A DNA stretch of 64,000 bases from NCBI GenBank assembly GCA_903231505.1, contig CAFBRK010000255.1:62001-126000 (forward strand). Reading direction: 5' to 3'. Under the pieces are notes generated by a model that was not told where the DNA came from, made no database searches, and saw only the letters and a list, made by a program, of their open reading frames with translations. The stretch is from Olavius algarvensis associated proteobacterium Delta 3 (GTDB lineage Bacteria > Desulfobacterota > Desulfobacteria > Desulfobacterales > CAFBRK01). Below, piece after piece: positions 43,962 to 52,062 of the stretch. Made by a program: the position numbers and the translations under genes. The first letter of the stretch is position 1. Each line of letters opens with the position of its first letter.

Positions 43962-46235
43962 TTAATTCACGCTCGCGTTGGCGGCGTTGGATTCCTCTGA
44001 CTGATACGCTTCAAGATCCACTATGGCTTTTCGGGATTCTTCCGCCCAATCGCTGATCCGGCTGATCAATTTTTTAGTTGTTGCCGAGTTCCCCAAAGCG
44101 GCAAGGCGCTCCCCGTTTGTGCGCAGCGTATCCAGATAGTGCAGATCTTCCACACTACCCAGCCGTCCCAGCCCGCGGACCGTTATCCTTAGATTCTGAA
44201 GCAACACGTTGATATACTGGTGGCTGTGTGTTCCTTTGTAGAGGGGGGATTCCGGGTCGCTATAATCCTTTAGTGCGCTGATAACCACGGAACGGGCGGT
44301 GACACCGCCCACAAGGGACAGGAAAATATACACCTCCCGCTCGAGCTTCAGGAGATACTCCGGAGGCAGGGGGAATTTTTCATTTTCCCCGATATCAATA
44401 ACTTCGATCACAGTTCGATGAATGGTTTTAATTTTATCGAAAAAGTTGTTTTGATCTTTGCTGATCCGCCACGCCGTGTAATCCACCACCCCTTTGTCCA
44501 GACCTTCTTTGACCTTCAGGATATCTTCCGGGGTGAATTCCAAATCGACAAGCTCCTGGCTGTATTTACGGATCAGAAGACTGCAGAGCATAAGCGCCTT
44601 TGTATCTGAATAACTGATCTGCTCCGGTTCCTGGTAAAAATCCTCCAGCAATGTTTTCACCGCCATTTTTGGCTTCTGCATGCGGGCCAGCAATAGCTGC
44701 AGAGAACTTAAAAACGCCCTTCGATCGCTCTGGTGGACATATTCCCGGAGATAGTGCCAGAGAAACTCGAATATTTTACGTTCATAACGGGAGAATTCGG
44801 GCATGATCGCCCGGAATGCGCCTCGGATAAACTTCCCATTCTCATCAAAGCAGGTTTTCAGCATCTCAATCAGTGCTTTGGCATCTTCGACACTGATCTC
44901 AAAATCCTTGGAGAGGGTTTCAAAATCATTCAGGTTGAACTTTACGGCGTTGTTGACGATCTGCCGCATCTTCTTTTTTGTGTCGATGCGTTTCTTATAA
45001 AAAGTGACCGCATTGGACAGTTTTCCATGTATGGCGCCGAGAAACCCTGATTTTTGATCCGATGCATAGGCATCGGCTTGCGCCTGGCTGAACAGGTCAT
45101 CGATAACGTGATCGCTGACCTTGTCCAGTCGCTGTTCGATATTGCCGAGAATTTCCTGGCGCATTTCTTTGGATTTGGGAGCCTTGTCGACGGATGTCAA
45201 GAAATCGGACGACACCTGCAGCCGTTCGCCAAGATCGTCGGTGGCATTGATTCTTTCGTAGTCTTTGCCGTAGACACTTTTCAGGATTTTGGCCGCTTCA
45301 AGGGGGGACCCACCGGCGTGCTTGATGGCAAACTGGGCAACCTCGCTCTTCTCCTGGGTGAGGACCTCTTTTTCCTGGTCGGCCAGCAACCAGACCACAT
45401 TGTTGATTTCAATCGAGGGACGGATCAGCCGTCCTCTTAATTTTTTCACGGAAAAAATGGCGTTGTAGACGCTCATGTACTGGCTGGTCAAATTGGTCGA
45501 CGAAATTTTCTTGATCATCGATGCCAGCGAGTCGGATTTGATGTTATTGCAGATACCCAGGAGGGTGAGATTTTCATCGTGCACATCGTCGTGGTTTCGC
45601 ATCAAGGGGTAGATTACTTCCTTGCCCGCATCGCTACGAAACCGGATTGTCTGATCGGATGCGGCAGCGTCCTGGAAATGGGCCAATGCCCGGATCGAAT
45701 CATGGAACCGGCGTGTTTCGCTCTTATTTTTACCTCTATAACGTAAATATAACGAGTATACCTTGTTCCGAAACAAATTCTGAAACGCACTCTGCAGGTG
45801 GTCCGCCAGAGACGTCTTGGCCACCCCGAGTCGTTTCATTATTTCCGCAGTGGCTGCGGAGTCAATCGTTGTGTTTCCATAAATAATTTCATAATCGGGG
45901 GAGACCTCGGCATTTTTGTCGTTTGGAAAGCCACGATACCGGATCAGAAGAGAGTGTTTGGTTCTGGCCGTTTGGTGCAGTATGGTATACATATCGACGA
46001 TACGGCGAAACGATATGCTCTCTTTGTTTTTATCGTTGCGCACGCGCTTATCGGACAAATACGCGGCGATGAGATGGACCAATTCGATCAGAATGGAGGC
46101 GGCATTATCGGTGCGTTTTTTTTCAGCTTCAATATTTTCGGACAGGAGATCTTTTTGATACTCCTCATCTATTCCGTGCAGGAGCTTGTATAATTCAGAC
46201 GCCTCACCGTCCAAAACTTTTTCCATGTCACCCAT
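43962..46235 (-). CDS. Large helical protein of unknown function
   Basis: 757 aa, no signal peptide and no membrane span. It is strongly charged and predicted mostly helical from its composition. Segments such as FRRIVDMYTILHQTARTKHS, RNKVYSLYLRYRGKNKS and LQNLRITVRGLGRLGSVEDLHYLDTLR suggest repeat-type helical structure near the C-terminus (HEAT-like at best). I recognise no family. It is monocistronic, with a 213-bp leader and a sigma-54-like promoter upstream, which suggests condition-dependent expression. It is less GC-rich in feel than its neighbours. Confidence 0.8.
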   Translation of the reverse strand: MGDMEKVLDGEASELYKLLHGIDEEYQKDLLSENIEAEKKRTDNAASILIELVHLIAAYLSDKRVRNDKNKESISFRRIVDMYTILHQTARTKHSLLIRYRGFPNDKNAEVSPDYEIIYGNTTIDSAATAEIMKRLGVAKTSLADHLQSAFQNLFRNKVYSLYLRYRGKNKSETRRFHDSIRALAHFQDAAASDQTIRFRSDAGKEVIYPLMRNHDDVHDENLTLLGICNNIKSDSLASMIKKISSTNLTSQYMSVYNAIFSVKKLRGRLIRPSIEINNVVWLLADQEKEVLTQEKSEVAQFAIKHAGGSPLEAAKILKSVYGKDYERINATDDLGERLQVSSDFLTSVDKAPKSKEMRQEILGNIEQRLDKVSDHVIDDLFSQAQADAYASDQKSGFLGAIHGKLSNAVTFYKKRIDTKKKMRQIVNNAVKFNLNDFETLSKDFEISVEDAKALIEMLKTCFDENGKFIRGAFRAIMPEFSRYERKIFEFLWHYLREYVHQSDRRAFLSSLQLLLARMQKPKMAVKTLLEDFYQEPEQISYSDTKALMLCSLLIRKYSQELVDLEFTPEDILKVKEGLDKGVVDYTAWRISKDQNNFFDKIKTIHRTVIEVIDIGENEKFPLPPEYLLKLEREVYIFLSLVGGVTARSVVISALKDYSDPESPLYKGTHSHQYINVLLQNLRITVRGLGRLGSVEDLHYLDTLRTNGERLAALGNSATTKKLISRISDWAEESRKAIVDLEAYQSEESNAANASVN

Positions 46236-46447
46236 CGATAACTCCCGATTTTTGGGTTACAAGAACCATCGACATCATTCAATGGCATACAAAATTGTAC
46301 GATTGACGGACGGCTGTGCTCATTGACGGATCCTCTTGGAGCATCCCGCCCGTCTCTTGGAATCCACTGCTCATGTAAAATACCACAAAATACACTGATT
46401 TTGCTATATTTTTTTAAAAAGTACCGAATTCTTGCCTGGATAGAGAT

Positions 46448-46464
46448 TGCAAAAGTTGGGCCAA
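46448..46464 (-). promoter_or_regulatory. Sigma-54 (-24/-12) promoter candidate
   Basis: The minus strand reads TTGGCCCAACTTTTGCA, matching T-G-G-C-A-C-R-N4-T-T-G-C-W with one change in the -24 box. It is about 213 bp before the ATG of the 757-aa protein. The remaining gap (46236-46593) is AT-rich with no gene seen. Confidence 0.55.
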
Positions 46465-46593
46465 CGATAATTTAATGGGGAGGACATAACCATTTTTCAG
46501 CTGCCGCCGGTATCGGGGAACGTTTCGGGACAGGCATTCGTGCCGGCGGGGGCATCAGCTGCCGGTGGAGGGGCAGCTATGGCATGAAAGAAG

Positions 46594-46845
46594 TCATTGA
46601 AGGCGACGGATCAGGTCTTTGAGACGACTGGAAAGCGTCTCGGGTACCGGGTCCGGTTTCATTTCTCGACACAGGGCGACCGTCCGTTTCAGGGTTTCAA
46701 GGCAGGAATGACAGCACTGGCAACCGTTCAGATGCGTTTCGATATCCTCGCAGGTCACCGTATCCAACTCGTGGTCGATGTATTCCGAGAGCCTTTCGAA
46801 GATCGCCAGGCAGTGTTCATCTGTATGCGGGTTCGTCATGGTCAA
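46594..46845 (-). CDS. Zinc-finger (zf-HC2) anti-sigma factor
   Basis: 83 aa (81 if the second ATG at 46839 is used). It contains the anti-sigma zinc motif H-x3-C-x2-C as THLNGCQCC, within CEDIETHLNGCQCCHSCLETL. It lacks a membrane segment, so it is a soluble member. Its start lies inside the 3' end of the ECF sigma gene (23-29 bp overlap), implying translational coupling. It should hold the sigma factor inactive until a signal, perhaps redox, alters the zinc site. Confidence 0.88.
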   Translation of the reverse strand: MTMTNPHTDEHCLAIFERLSEYIDHELDTVTCEDIETHLNGCQCCHSCLETLKRTVALCREMKPDPVPETLSSRLKDLIRRLQ

Positions 46846-47443
46846 AGTATTGTTTCAGTTTGTCCCGTAGAAACATCCGTGCCCGGTGTAGCCTCACTTT
46901 GACGTTTGATGTTGTCAATTCGAGTATTTCGGCTGTTTCCGCGGTGCTGAATCCTTCGATATCCCTCAGCAGCAGCACCATTCGATATTTATCCGGCAGG
47001 GTCAGGATTTCCTCCTTGATCCGACTGGAAAGCTCTTCGTTGAGCAGTTGATCCAGGGGAACGGAGGCCCAATCGGGTATTTCGCGCGGGATACCGCCAT
47101 TTTTGCCGGGAACCAGTTCATCCAGGGAAAGTTCTTTGTCCGGGGCGAATTTGGATTTCCGCCGTTTTTTGATGCACGCGCTGGATGCGATCCGGTAGAC
47201 CCAGTTTTTGAACTTGGTTTCGTACCGAAAAGATTTTAAATATTTAAAAACGTTTAGAAAAGTGTCCTGGACCATGTCCTCGGCATCCGGAACATTGCCG
47301 CACATTCGCATGCCGAAGTTAAAAATGCGTCTTTCGTACCGATTGACCAGTTCCTCAAACAGATCCAGTCGGCCCCCGTTGATGGCTTGGATCAGATCGT
47401 AATCCTCGTCCCGCTTGATCGGTTTCTTCTGTTGTTTCGGCAT
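46817..47443 (-). CDS. ECF-family RNA polymerase sigma factor (RpoE-like)
   Basis: 208 aa. Region 2 (about 35-100) has ERRIFNFGMRMCGNVPDAEDMVQDTFLNVFK and FKNWVYRIASSACIKKRR. Region 4 (about 140-195) has LPDKYRMVLLLRDIEGFSTAETAEILELTTSNVKVRLHRAR (in part). The pair with the overlapping anti-sigma gene is typical. A 33-residue membrane peptide is encoded just upstream on the same strand. The target regulon is unknown. Confidence 0.93.
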   Translation of the reverse strand: MPKQQKKPIKRDEDYDLIQAINGGRLDLFEELVNRYERRIFNFGMRMCGNVPDAEDMVQDTFLNVFKYLKSFRYETKFKNWVYRIASSACIKKRRKSKFAPDKELSLDELVPGKNGGIPREIPDWASVPLDQLLNEELSSRIKEEILTLPDKYRMVLLLRDIEGFSTAETAEILELTTSNVKVRLHRARMFLRDKLKQYFDHDEPAYR

Positions 47444-47480
47444 CGTCCGCTTTTCTTGTCACCTGACAAGACTGACGCAT

Positions 47481-47582
47481 TCATGTGGAGACCCCCAGTT
47501 TGGGCAAGATATAACCCTGTACCAGGAACCAGATCCCCACGAAGACCAAAAACACTATGATTTCTTTCACAATTTTCACCAT
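47481..47582 (-). CDS. 33-residue single-span membrane peptide upstream of the ECF sigma gene
   Basis: The minus strand encodes ATG-start MVKIVKEIIVFLVFVGIWFL, then VQGYILPKLGVST and a TGA stop at 47481. It has a basic start, one strongly hydrophobic span and a short polar tail. It lies 37 bp before the ECF sigma gene in the same direction. An in-frame TAG precedes the ATG, so the start is fixed to 47582 or the next codon (GTG). The ribosome site is weak. It looks like a real small gene because of its amphipathic pattern and operon position, but function is unknown. Confidence 0.55.
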   Translation of the reverse strand: MVKIVKEIIVFLVFVGIWFLVQGYILPKLGVST

Positions 47583-47842
47583 TTTATACGGCTATTTGTT
47601 AAGGTTGTCCACGAAATTCCGATCCCGTTCACAGTTCAACCCTATAGACCCGGAAGAATCCCCAAGGTTACAGCGCCGGACGTCGGGGCGACCCGTTTTC
47701 CGGTTGGGGGCGGCCGGTGTGGATCCGGTTGACGGTTGGTGACCGGATTGGGTATGAACATGCCTTTATCTGAAGCATTGTATGACTATATTATAGCACG
47801 TGTTAGAATTCGGTTTGGAATTGGTGGATTTTTTGCGTCCAT

Positions 47843-47964
47843 GAACGTCGCAGAATCATCGGAATCGGTATCGGTTTCGAAGATGGCCATTCTGTCTCGA
47901 TTCCGATTCCGATAGTGACCCTGATGCCGGACGTGTCAATGTCTGAAATTTCCGGGCACGGTGT
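47843..47964 (-). repeat. Dispersed palindromic element, copy D
   Basis: It is inverted relative to copies A-C. On the minus strand it reads CCGTGCCCGGAAATTTCAGA, then ATCGGAATCGGAATCGAGAC and CGATACCGATTCCGATGATT. It lies in the 489-bp gap between the small membrane peptide and the rhodanese gene; nothing else in that gap looks coding. Confidence 0.85.
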
Positions 47965-48071
47965 TCTGTTGACAGGACAATCTATATACAAACGGAACCT
48001 TGTATCAAAACTGCTATAACCGATCTTAAAATTACCGGACCTCAGGTCGGAATCGGGCTGAAGGAGCGTCC

Positions 48072-48566
48072 ATGCCGATGTTGGCGATCAGCCGTGAAGT
48101 CGCAACACTCCTGGCGGCAGCCATTGTGCTGTCGTTTGTGGGCAACGCGTTGTCGCCGAAAGGCATTGCGTGGCTCGGCGATTGGGATACGCGTTATGGC
48201 GTCGTTTCGGCAAGGGCGAAAGATGACGTGGTCCAGCGCGATCTGGAAATCAAGGACCTCCAGAGCGCGAAAGCGATGTTCGACCAGGGGGACCGGCTGT
48301 TTGTCGATGCTCGCCGAGAGTCAGACTATCTGGGGGGACACATCAGGCGTGCGGTGTCGCTGCCGGTGAACCGGTTTGAATCGCTCATCGGCGACTTCTG
48401 GGAGGCCCATCCCATGGAGACAAACCTCGTGATCTACTGTTCGGGCAGGTTGTGCGAGGACAGCCATCATCTGGCGCAGCTCCTCCTGGACGCGGGATAC
48501 CAAAATATCCGGGTATTGATCGACGGGTTTGATGCATGGAAAGAGGCAGGATTCCCGATCGAATGA
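48072..48566 (+). CDS. Membrane-anchored rhodanese-domain protein
   Basis: 164 aa, with AAGGAG before ATG 48072. A membrane span (about 8-28) is followed by a rhodanese domain (about 60-163): VDARRESDYLGGHIRRAVSLP, active loop YCSGRLCEDSHHLA with catalytic Cys, and LIDGFDAWKEAGFPIE. It should transfer sulfane sulfur or act in thiol relay at the membrane face. Its stop overlaps the ATG of the MauE-like gene (ATGA), so the two are translationally coupled. Confidence 0.88.
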   Translation: MPMLAISREVATLLAAAIVLSFVGNALSPKGIAWLGDWDTRYGVVSARAKDDVVQRDLEIKDLQSAKAMFDQGDRLFVDARRESDYLGGHIRRAVSLPVNRFESLIGDFWEAHPMETNLVIYCSGRLCEDSHHLAQLLLDAGYQNIRVLIDGFDAWKEAGFPIE

Positions 48567-49138
48567 CCCCTGGCGATTCCGCCGACGATCTGCAAAGGGT
48601 TTTTATTCATGAGACATTCCCAACGAGCACCATCGGTTACATCCCAGTGGCGAATTTTCTAAAACATCCGGCAACCGAGACGGCGCTGAGGTGGCTGCTG
48701 GGCCTGACGTTTGTCTACAGCAGTCTTCACAAAATAGCCGCGCCGGCGGATTTTGCAAAAATTGTCTATGGATACCTTCTCTTTCCGGATGCTGCGATCA
48801 ATCTCATCGCGATTATGGTGCCGTATTTCGAGCTGGTCACCGGGACCGCACTTCTACTTGGCCTTTACCCGCGTGCGGCCGTTCTGATTACCCTGGTCAT
48901 GCTGGCAGGGTTCATGATCGCCATCTCGATCAATCTGATTCGGGGCGTTGAATTCGACTGCGGGTGCTTTTCGACCACCGGGGACAATCGATCCGCTTCG
49001 GTTTGGCAGACCCTGATGCCGGATATCCTTCTTTTTATGATGGGCCTTCAGGTGCTATTTTACAGGGGGCGGCGCAAGTGGTGTATACGCCAGACCGGTG
49101 GCCTTCTGAGCAACAGGTCTGATGAGTTGGGGTTCTGA
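48563..49138 (+). CDS. MauE/DoxX-like membrane protein
   Basis: 191 aa starting at ATG 48563 in an ATGA overlap with the rhodanese gene. Four membrane segments fit the MauE/DoxX fold: LGLTFVYSSLHKIAAPADFAKIVYGYLLFP, PYFELVTGTALLLGLYPRAAV, and GVEFDCGCFS with the Cys pair typical of MauE proteins. The family helps form or protect disulfides or reduce partner proteins in the periplasm. Pairing with a rhodanese suggests membrane thiol chemistry. Confidence 0.85.
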   Translation: MTPGDSADDLQRVFIHETFPTSTIGYIPVANFLKHPATETALRWLLGLTFVYSSLHKIAAPADFAKIVYGYLLFPDAAINLIAIMVPYFELVTGTALLLGLYPRAAVLITLVMLAGFMIAISINLIRGVEFDCGCFSTTGDNRSASVWQTLMPDILLFMMGLQVLFYRGRRKWCIRQTGGLLSNRSDELGF

Positions 49139-49262
49139 AACCATCTCATCGGACAGCCGTCATCTCTTACAGGGTTCTTCGGTGAAACCGGTTGCGATAT
49201 CCCATGCGACGCTGCAGCCGGGCCGGTACCCATCCCTGAAAAGATTTCACATTACATTCGGG

Positions 49263-49601
49263 TCAGGAGTTGCTGGCCCGGTAGAAGATGATATTTGCCT
49301 TTTCATAGGTGGCCAGCCCTTCTGAGATGGCAAATTCGATGGTGGACAAAAAATCATGCAGTTTGTCTTCCACGTCGACCAATTCGATGATAACGGGCAT
49401 ATCCTCCGACAACCTCAGAATTTTAGATGTTTTGATGACGCTGTGGGCGCCGAATCCCATCATTCCGCGGAGGACTGTCGCACCGGCCAGGCCGTATTCG
49501 CGTGCCTGCATGACGATCCATTCATAGAGGGGTTTCCCCTTGTACTTGTGCGCCTCGCCGATGAATATCCGCAGCAGCGATCCTTCTTCGGGCAGTTTCA
49601 T
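49263..49601 (-). CDS. DUF190 protein (CrcB partner)
   Basis: 112 aa from ATG 49601, which follows GGAGGT; the longer frame would overlap crcB. DUF190 motifs are LLRIFIGEAHKYKGKPLYEWIV, GLAGATVLRGMMGFGAHS and MPVIIELVDVEDKL. These small PII-like-fold proteins are commonly encoded next to crcB and probably modulate fluoride export or signal. It starts 5 bp after the crcB stop. Confidence 0.9.
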   Translation of the reverse strand: MKLPEEGSLLRIFIGEAHKYKGKPLYEWIVMQAREYGLAGATVLRGMMGFGAHSVIKTSKILRLSEDMPVIIELVDVEDKLHDFLSTIEFAISEGLATYEKANIIFYRASNS

Positions 49602-49606
49602 GGGAT

Positions 49607-49990
49607 CTACCTCCAGATCGCGAATCCGATCACCCGGCCCAGCCAAACGGCCATCAGGCCGAGTACGAGGTGGGCCCCCACATTGATCAACGCCGGCAGG
49701 TAGCTGGATCCGCGCATCAGCTCAAATGTTTCGTTACCGAAGGTGGAATAGGTGGTAAAGGCGCCCAGAAGACCGATCATCAAAAACACCCGTGCTTCCA
49801 CCGAAAACATGGCCCGGTACTCTACAAGATAAGACAAAAAACCGATCAGGAGACAGCCGATCACGTTGACGCCCAACGTGCCGATCGGAAACAGGGCGCT
49901 TTTCGATAGTCCTTGAATCGCGCCACCGACAACGTACCGCAATATCGCTCCAATAAATCCTCCCATGCCGATGAGCAGTACTTTGACCAC
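49607..49990 (-). CDS. crcB: Fluoride-specific ion channel CrcB/Fluc
   Basis: 127 aa if GTG 49990 is used, with AGGGAGGGG before it; the track-length frame from 50038 would take its first residues from the inverted repeat of the transposon next door. Four membrane segments carry Fluc signatures: GGFIGAILRYVVG, GTLGVNVIGCLLIGFL and GLLGAFTTYSTFGNETF. It exports fluoride as a dual-topology dimer. It is co-transcribed with DUF190. No fluoride riboswitch is recognisable upstream, possibly because the RAYT unit displaced the leader. Confidence 0.92.
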   Translation of the reverse strand: MVKVLLIGMGGFIGAILRYVVGGAIQGLSKSALFPIGTLGVNVIGCLLIGFLSYLVEYRAMFSVEARVFLMIGLLGAFTTYSTFGNETFELMRGSSYLPALINVGAHLVLGLMAVWLGRVIGFAIWR

Positions 49991-50026
49991 GCCCCCCCTC
50001 CCTGATCTATCTACCCCACCTTCAAA

Positions 50027-51066
50027 AAAAGGGGTCAAACCTTGATCTGTGATTTAATTGAGTTCAACAGCTTTTTTACTTCACCGTTTTTTGATAGCTG
50101 GGTTTCAAACAATCGGATACGGCGGCTAATGGACGAGTAGGACAGCCCAAACAGTCGACCGATTTCCGAGTTTGTGTAGTTTCCAGTTTGCCAAAGCAAA
50201 TAGATAAGCAGGTCCCTTTTTCTTGCATCATCTTTCTTGATTCGACGAGCGATTCTAAATCCGTCAATGTCACAGTCTAATATAGAAACCGCTGAATTCA
50301 GAATTTCCTGAGGATCTCTGTCCTTTACTAAGCGCGTTTGGGCAGGTATTTCAGCAGTCGCCTTGCCGTCAATAAATGAACTCTTAATGTATTCTGCAAA
50401 CTTAGGCGTTCCCAAAAGAAGACCATACCGGATTTCTTCTATAACACTTTTCTTTTCATCAGAATACTTTTGTGCACGGTTTCTATATCCGCGATGTTTA
50501 TCAGGCTCACCTATTTGAGACAAAATGAATTCTGTGTTGAGCCATGTCGGCTGATTCAGTTGATAAGCATATGCCGGATAACTGCTCCAGCGATAATTCA
50601 CGAGCCTGTAAACCAACCCCGCCCTCATGGGATTTCTGTGGATGTAGTAGGACAGTCTTAACAAGTATGCGTCGTTTTCCACCAGGATGCTTTTATAACG
50701 GCCTTGGAACAGATGACCCTTCCGTGAATGCCTTATATTGAATTGGATCGTGTAGGTCGTTCCGAACCACTGCATGCTTTTCGATAAATTGGCTTCCGGT
50801 GTTCGAATCAAGAGGTGATAGTGCGTATCCATCAACACGAAGGCGAATATATCTGTGTTAAAACGCTCCGACATCCGGCCGAGGATATTCAGAAAGGAAT
50901 GACGGTCCGCATCTGTCAAAAAGATGCGCTGACTTTCGTTGCCCCGGGAGAAGACATGGTATAAAGCGCCTTCAAATTCAATACGCCATGGCCGTGCCAT
51001 ACGAATACCTAAAAGGAATACACGTGGCTGTCAATATTAATCACAGATCAAGGTTTGACCCCTTTT
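50027..51066 (-). mobile_element. RAYT transposon unit with 28-bp perfect terminal inverted repeats
   Basis: The ends at 50027-50054 and 51039-51066 are perfect 28-bp inverted repeats (one reads AAAAGGGGTCAAACCTTGAT onward). They enclose a single REP-associated tyrosine transposase gene whose TGA stop lies inside the left end. The right end encodes the last codons of the adjacent lipoprotein gene, showing insertion at its 3' end. Confidence 0.88.
50035..51000 (-). CDS. REP-associated tyrosine transposase (RAYT, Y1/HUH family)
   Basis: 321 aa. HUH nuclease motifs: the DTHYHLLIRTPE segment with H-x-H, and catalytic Tyr in LSYYIHRNPMRAGLV. The start MARPWRIEFEGALYHVFSRGNE is typical of TnpA_REP. 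A C-terminal DnaA-like/HTH region (SEIGRLFGLSYSSISRRIRLF) probably binds the element ends. It should nick single-stranded DNA at its cognate palindromes. The gene is intact, so the unit may still be mobile or act on the surrounding repeats. Confidence 0.93.
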   Translation of the reverse strand: MARPWRIEFEGALYHVFSRGNESQRIFLTDADRHSFLNILGRMSERFNTDIFAFVLMDTHYHLLIRTPEANLSKSMQWFGTTYTIQFNIRHSRKGHLFQGRYKSILVENDAYLLRLSYYIHRNPMRAGLVYRLVNYRWSSYPAYAYQLNQPTWLNTEFILSQIGEPDKHRGYRNRAQKYSDEKKSVIEEIRYGLLLGTPKFAEYIKSSFIDGKATAEIPAQTRLVKDRDPQEILNSAVSILDCDIDGFRIARRIKKDDARKRDLLIYLLWQTGNYTNSEIGRLFGLSYSSISRRIRLFETQLSKNGEVKKLLNSIKSQIKV

Positions 51067-51957
51067 ACCCGAGCTGTCGATTAACTCGAGGTGTAACTGA
51101 TTTTCGTGAACGTAAAACGTGTCGGCGGCAAGAATATCCTGTGTGAAGATGTTTTCCAGCGATGTCGGCGAATAGGCTGCCATTGTGGCGTAAGTGATTT
51201 CTACGGATATCCGGTTCCGGTGCACCGTGAAGACGCCTCCGGCGGTGTTGCAGTCGGCCAACACGCGTATCTGGCCGTCTTCCACAAATTCAATGGTATA
51301 CTGGTCCGGATTGGGCGGGGTCGTATCGCCGGCGTTGTCATGCCGGGTCCCACGCCATTTCCAAACCCTGCCGGTGAGCGCCATGGCCGCCCGGGGAAGT
51401 GTTTTCCGGAGCCGCCCGTTTTGTACCAGAAATCGCGTGCTTGACTTTCGGGTCGGACAACACATGGGATCGCCCGGGCCATGGGTAATCATATCCATCC
51501 GTATGCTGTTTCCGTCGAGAGCAAGATCGGTCACACGGATACGATCTCCCAGGAGGACGCTATCGATCATCTCCCACTCGTCGTTGGGTCGCTGCAGCAC
51601 CGCCAGATCGTAGAAGCTGCCGCTGCCACCCGGCTCCGTGACCAGAACGACTGGCGCGGATTGCCGTCCCGCCAGGTTGCCGGCAACGATGTGGTCGGTT
51701 AGCCGAACCACGACTTCGGAAGCGGCCCCCGGTGCGGCCGGTTCGCGGTAGGTGCCGTCTTTCATGGGAGCATACCCGGAATCGGTCCATTCCGAGAGGA
51801 ACATGCGGTTCCCCAGTTCTTCCCACAGTATCTTCTCCTGCCGGGACGCGGCGCAGCCGAAAAAGAGGACACCGGTCGCCAGGAATACCGCCGTAACCCA
51901 CCACCGGCAGACCCTGGCCGGAATCTTCACTCGGGTTGTGAAAGTGCTTTCGGACAT
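51037..51957 (-). CDS. Lipoprotein with C-terminal META/HslJ domain; 3' end replaced by RAYT repeat
   Basis: 306 aa from ATG 51957 (longer frames to 52044 lack a ribosome site). A lipoprotein signal ends VLFFGCAAS. The middle is a beta-rich domain (VVLVTEPGGSGSFYDLAV, DRIRVTDLALDGNSIRMD). The last 110 residues are a META/HslJ-type domain (LTGRVWKWRG, IRVLADCNTAGGVFTVHRN, YVHENQLHLELI). The final residues KRGQTLICD and the TAA are encoded by the RAYT inverted repeat, so the natural C-terminus was replaced. The fold is probably kept because only the last strand or two is affected. Confidence 0.78.
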   Translation of the reverse strand: MSESTFTTRVKIPARVCRWWVTAVFLATGVLFFGCAASRQEKILWEELGNRMFLSEWTDSGYAPMKDGTYREPAAPGAASEVVVRLTDHIVAGNLAGRQSAPVVLVTEPGGSGSFYDLAVLQRPNDEWEMIDSVLLGDRIRVTDLALDGNSIRMDMITHGPGDPMCCPTRKSSTRFLVQNGRLRKTLPRAAMALTGRVWKWRGTRHDNAGDTTPPNPDQYTIEFVEDGQIRVLADCNTAGGVFTVHRNRISVEITYATMAAYSPTSLENIFTQDILAADTFYVHENQLHLELIDSSGKRGQTLICD

Positions 51958-52062
51958 GTCCGTGTCTCTTGGCATGCTGCAGGTTCGGCGTGGCCACCCC
52001 GTATCGTACAGTGAATCTTCAGTCCCACGCTGAAGAAGGACCATGCCGCCATCGCTATAGAT

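Noticed and set aside
49991..50060. Fluoride riboswitch upstream of crcB
   Set aside because: No match to the conserved fluoride-aptamer pattern; the sequence is the RAYT terminal repeat and a short spacer.
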